Assembly: GCA_963663615.1 (NCBI GenBank)
Contig: OY760517.1
Coordinates: 992,001-1,056,000 of the forward strand
Source: G963663615 sp963663615
Lineage (GTDB): Bacteria > Bacteroidota > Ignavibacteria > Ignavibacteriales > Melioribacteraceae
Direction of reading: 5' to 3'
DNA: 64,000 nt
Below the pieces are notes generated by a model, which saw only the letters and a list, made by a program, of their open reading frames with translations, was not told the DNA's origin and did not search any database. Below, piece after piece: positions 61,480 through 64,000 of this stretch (position 1 is its first letter; each line of letters opens with the position of its first letter). Made by a program: the position numbers and the translations under genes.

Positions 61480-63393
61480 ATGTTTACAAATTTATTTATG
61501 AAAAAAACTGAGAGGGTAGTTTTGGCTATACTATTAACTACATTTTCACTTGGATTTTCCGGTAAGTATTATGCTCAGGAAAATGCTGGTGAACTAATCA
61601 AAAGAAGTGATATTGACCCAAAATATACCTGGAATCTTACCGACATCTATAGTACTCAAGATGATTTTGAAAAAGATTTCAAGTGGCTGGAAAGCAAAGT
61701 AAAAGAATATAAAAAATTTGAAGGCAAAATTGGAGAATCTGCCGAATCATTAAAAAAATTGATGAAATTTGAAGAGCAGATTGGTATTAAATATAGCCAT
61801 CTTCGTTTGTATGCTTCACTTTCAAAAGATTTGGATTTGGCTGACACAAAAAATCAGGCATTATTTGAGAGGGTTTCGGAGCTTGCTTCCAAACTTGGTA
61901 CTGCCGGTGCTTTTGTTCGTCCTGAAATGTTAGCTATTGGTAAAGAAAAGCTAATGGGCTTTTTGGCTGCCGATGATGAATTGAAAGTTTACCAGAAAGA
62001 TTTTGATGATATGTTCAGAACTCAGGAACATACTCTTGATAAAGAAAAAGAAGAATTACTTGCACTTGCTGCTCCTGTTACCCGCATACCTTATGATGTA
62101 TTTGGTATGTTTAAGAATGCCGATATTCAATATCCAAAAGTTCTTGATGAATCTGGTAATAACGAAATTCAGATTTCTGATGGCAGATATTATGCTGCTC
62201 TTTACTCAAATGATCGCAATTACAGAGAAAGAGTTTATAAAGGTTACTATACACCTTATATGACTTACAAAAACACTTACTCAGCACTTTTTAATGGTAA
62301 CCTAAAAACTATTGCGTTCGAAGCAAAAGCAAGAAAATATAACTCAACACGTGAAGCAGCACTTGATGTAAACAATATACCGGTTAGTGTTTATGATAAC
62401 CTTGTAAATACTGTTAATAACCATACTGAACCACTGCACAGATGGTGCGAATTGAAAAAAAGACTTCTTGAAGTAAAAGAAATGCATGCTTACGATACTT
62501 ACGTAACTTTGTTCCCTTCAGAAACAAAAGAATATAGTTATGATGAAGGTGTTGAACTTGTGTTAAAATCTCTTCAGCCTCTTGGTGAAGACTATATTGC
62601 AAGTCTTAACAAGGCATTTGATAACAGATGGGTTGATGTTTACGAAACCAAGGGAAAAAGAAGCGGTGCCTACTCTTCAGGTACTACATTCGGAATGCAC
62701 CCTTACGTTCTTCTTAACTGGAATAACCAGATGAATGATGTATATACACTTGCTCATGAAATGGGTCACAATATGCACTCATATTATACTGGTTTAAATC
62801 AGCCTTATCCTTATGCAAACTATTCAATATTTGTTGCCGAAGTTGCTTCAACAATGAACGAAGCTCTTCTCCTTGATTACCTAATTGAACATGCTGAAAC
62901 AAAAGAACAAAAGCTTGCACTAATTGAAGAAAACCTTAACAGTATTACAACTACTTTCTATCGCCAGACAAGATTTGCACAGTTTGAACAGATGGTTCAT
63001 GAAAAAACTGCCAAAGGTGAATCTCTAACTCCTGATGTACTTTGTGAAATGTATGGCGAACTATACCAAAAATACTGGGGCAACTCAATGGTTGTTGATG
63101 AGGAAGAAACTTACACTTGGGCAAGAATACCTCATTTTTACTATAATTTTTATGTTTACCAGTATGCTACAAGTTTTGCAGCATCGCAGGCATTGGCTGC
63201 AAAAGTTAAGAAAGAAGGAAAACCTGCAATCGAAAAATTCCTTAACTTCCTTAAAGCTGGTAGTTCAAAATATCCAATTGATGTACTTAAGGAAGCTGGT
63301 GTTGATATGACTTCACCTGAAACCGTTATGGCAGTAGTAAACAGAATGAATGAGTTACTTGATAAAATGGAAGCTCTTCTTGACGAAAAATAA
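61480..63393 (+). CDS. pepF: exported M3 family oligoendopeptidase F-like protein
   Basis: A 637-residue metallopeptidase with an N-terminal signal-like hydrophobic segment (about 12-26, VVLAILLTTFSLGFSG), unusual for PepF, which is normally cytoplasmic. The catalytic zinc motif is intact: HEMGHNMHSYYTGL near residue 425-429, with the third ligand Glu in FVAEVASTMNEALLLDY near 450, and Tyr-rich C-terminal catalytic region ARIPHFYYNFYVYQYATSFAASQ. It cleaves oligopeptides of roughly 7-17 residues. An ATG 18 bases downstream would trim six residues and leave the signal; the first is kept because of the AAGGA site before it. A terminator follows at 63428. Confidence 0.92.
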   Translation: MFTNLFMKKTERVVLAILLTTFSLGFSGKYYAQENAGELIKRSDIDPKYTWNLTDIYSTQDDFEKDFKWLESKVKEYKKFEGKIGESAESLKKLMKFEEQIGIKYSHLRLYASLSKDLDLADTKNQALFERVSELASKLGTAGAFVRPEMLAIGKEKLMGFLAADDELKVYQKDFDDMFRTQEHTLDKEKEELLALAAPVTRIPYDVFGMFKNADIQYPKVLDESGNNEIQISDGRYYAALYSNDRNYRERVYKGYYTPYMTYKNTYSALFNGNLKTIAFEAKARKYNSTREAALDVNNIPVSVYDNLVNTVNNHTEPLHRWCELKKRLLEVKEMHAYDTYVTLFPSETKEYSYDEGVELVLKSLQPLGEDYIASLNKAFDNRWVDVYETKGKRSGAYSSGTTFGMHPYVLLNWNNQMNDVYTLAHEMGHNMHSYYTGLNQPYPYANYSIFVAEVASTMNEALLLDYLIEHAETKEQKLALIEENLNSITTTFYRQTRFAQFEQMVHEKTAKGESLTPDVLCEMYGELYQKYWGNSMVVDEEETYTWARIPHFYYNFYVYQYATSFAASQALAAKVKKEGKPAIEKFLNFLKAGSSKYPIDVLKEAGVDMTSPETVMAVVNRMNELLDKMEALLDEK

Positions 63394-63427
63394 TTTTGCT
63401 ATTAAATAGCTTATTTCTATTTTTACC

Positions 63428-63457
63428 TAAGGCGGATATTCTCCGCCTTATTTTTTT
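63428..63457 (+). terminator. terminator of the PepF-like gene
   Basis: TAAGGCGGA (63428-63436) pairs perfectly with TCCGCCTTA (63442-63450) around a 5-base loop, followed by seven T residues. Confidence 0.9.
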
Positions 63458-63478
63458 ACCCTTCAACCGGAGTTTGTT

Positions 63479-64000
63479 ATGAAAATATATACTAGAGAAG
63501 AACTTAATAATAATAACCTTTCACTTACTTTTGATGATGTTAGTTTAATTCCTACCGAAGTATCACGACTCAAGAGCAGAAAGGAAGCTAATACTAATGC
63601 CGAGTTCGGTGGTTTGAATCTTGATCTTCCTGTAATTTCTTCTCCGATGGATACTGTTTCCGGGTTGGAAATGTGCAATACATTGGATGAACTAGGGGCT
63701 CTTGGCATATTAAACAGATTTGATGCCTCAATGGATACTTTTCTTGGTAATTTGAACGATTTTCCCGGTATTAAGGGTATGTCGGTTGGATTAAATGATG
63801 ATGATTCCGTGCTGGAAAAAGTTGAAGGGCATGTTAAGGTTGTTTGTATTGATACAGCAAATGCAAATAATATATGGGTACTTAAGCGTTGTGAGGAAAT
63901 TAAAAATAAATTCAACTTCAAAGTTATGGTTGGTAATATTGCCCATGGTGCTACACTAAAAGAACTCTGTGATGCAGGTGCAGATTCGGTACGTATTGGT
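63479..64000 (+). CDS. IMP dehydrogenase/GMP reductase family protein, N-terminal part
   Basis: The first 174 residues of a TIM-barrel nucleotide enzyme; the gene runs off the right edge. The opening SLTFDDVSLIPTEVS and the block LDLPVISSPMDTVSG are the signature N-terminus of IMP dehydrogenase and GMP reductase. The stretch VVCIDTANANNIWVLKRCEEIKNKFNFKVMVGNIAHGATLKELCDAGADSVRIG is the strand leading to the catalytic Cys loop, which lies beyond the window. Between them there is no CBS insertion, so it is either GMP reductase or a CBS-lacking IMP dehydrogenase; the remaining sequence would decide. A CGGAG site precedes the ATG. Confidence 0.9.
   Translation, partial: MKIYTREELNNNNLSLTFDDVSLIPTEVSRLKSRKEANTNAEFGGLNLDLPVISSPMDTVSGLEMCNTLDELGALGILNRFDASMDTFLGNLNDFPGIKGMSVGLNDDDSVLEKVEGHVKVVCIDTANANNIWVLKRCEEIKNKFNFKVMVGNIAHGATLKELCDAGADSVRIG

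Noticed and set aside
1..64000. CRISPR arrays, tRNA or rRNA genes, insertion sequences and prophage
   Set aside because: No regularly spaced direct repeats, no tRNA-like cloverleaf in the gaps and no transposase, integrase or phage structural protein was found.

Overview
The window reads as a chromosomal segment of an FCB-group bacterium, most like Ignavibacteriota or a neighbouring Bacteroidota/Chlorobiota lineage. The signs are: four secreted proteins ending in a type IX secretion (Por) sorting domain with the NYPNPFNPST core; a TonB-dependent receptor followed by two DUF4249-type lipoproteins; bacillithiol genes (bacilliredoxin and BshB1); and AT-rich DNA with short gaps that often hold AAACCTC...GAGGTTT hairpins. 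I see no transposase, rRNA, tRNA or CRISPR array.

Layout. 1-1.4 kb: tail of a MIP18/SufT-like Fe-S assembly gene, a bacilliredoxin and an Rrf2 regulator, then three stacked hairpins. 1.6-11 kb (mostly minus strand): FAD/Fe-S D-2-hydroxyacid dehydrogenase, Xaa-Pro aminopeptidase, a gene-poor gap with a possible relic, RlmB, S9 peptidase, small zinc-ribbon membrane protein and LysA. 11.1-15 kb: leuS-serS. 15-24.4 kb: AbgT transporter, T9SS cargo, TerB-like protein, DUF985 cupin, macro-domain protein, Aat, M23 peptidase and small unknowns. 24.4-31.2 kb (minus): two FtsX-type ABC permeases, a TonB-dependent receptor and two paralogous DUF4249 lipoproteins. 31.4-40 kb (plus): a large lipoprotein followed by a very divergent Opp/Dpp-like ABC importer (membrane-anchored binding protein, SH3-like secreted protein, two permeases, tandem ATPase in one chain). 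40.1-43.7 kb (minus): PAS histidine kinase, DUF302 protein, a beta-hydroxyacid dehydrogenase and bshB1. 44.1-45.5 kb: lamin-tail T9SS cargo. 45.8-48.4 kb: a strikingly AT-rich, tightly coupled three-gene island (MGTS protein, QueC-like QatC, TatD-like QatD) that resembles the Qat anti-phage system without its ATPase QatA. 48.6-51.5 kb: unknown membrane protein, GH3 glycosidase and small membrane protein. 51.6-64 kb: T9SS cargo, ricin-like secreted protein, Tricorn-like protease, outer-membrane barrel, TspO, T9SS cargo, PepF-like oligopeptidase and the start of an IMP dehydrogenase/GMP reductase gene.

How the parts fit. The ordinary genes suggest a peptide-degrading heterotroph: S9, Tricorn, M3, M24 and M23 peptidases, an oligopeptide-type importer, an AbgT carrier, a TonB receptor and T9SS-exported proteins. 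Bacillithiol appears to be the thiol buffer. The two most interesting blocks are the QatA-less Qat-like island and the divergent peptide-type ABC importer with its uncharacterised lipoprotein. All functional calls are from reading translated sequence; no database search was possible.
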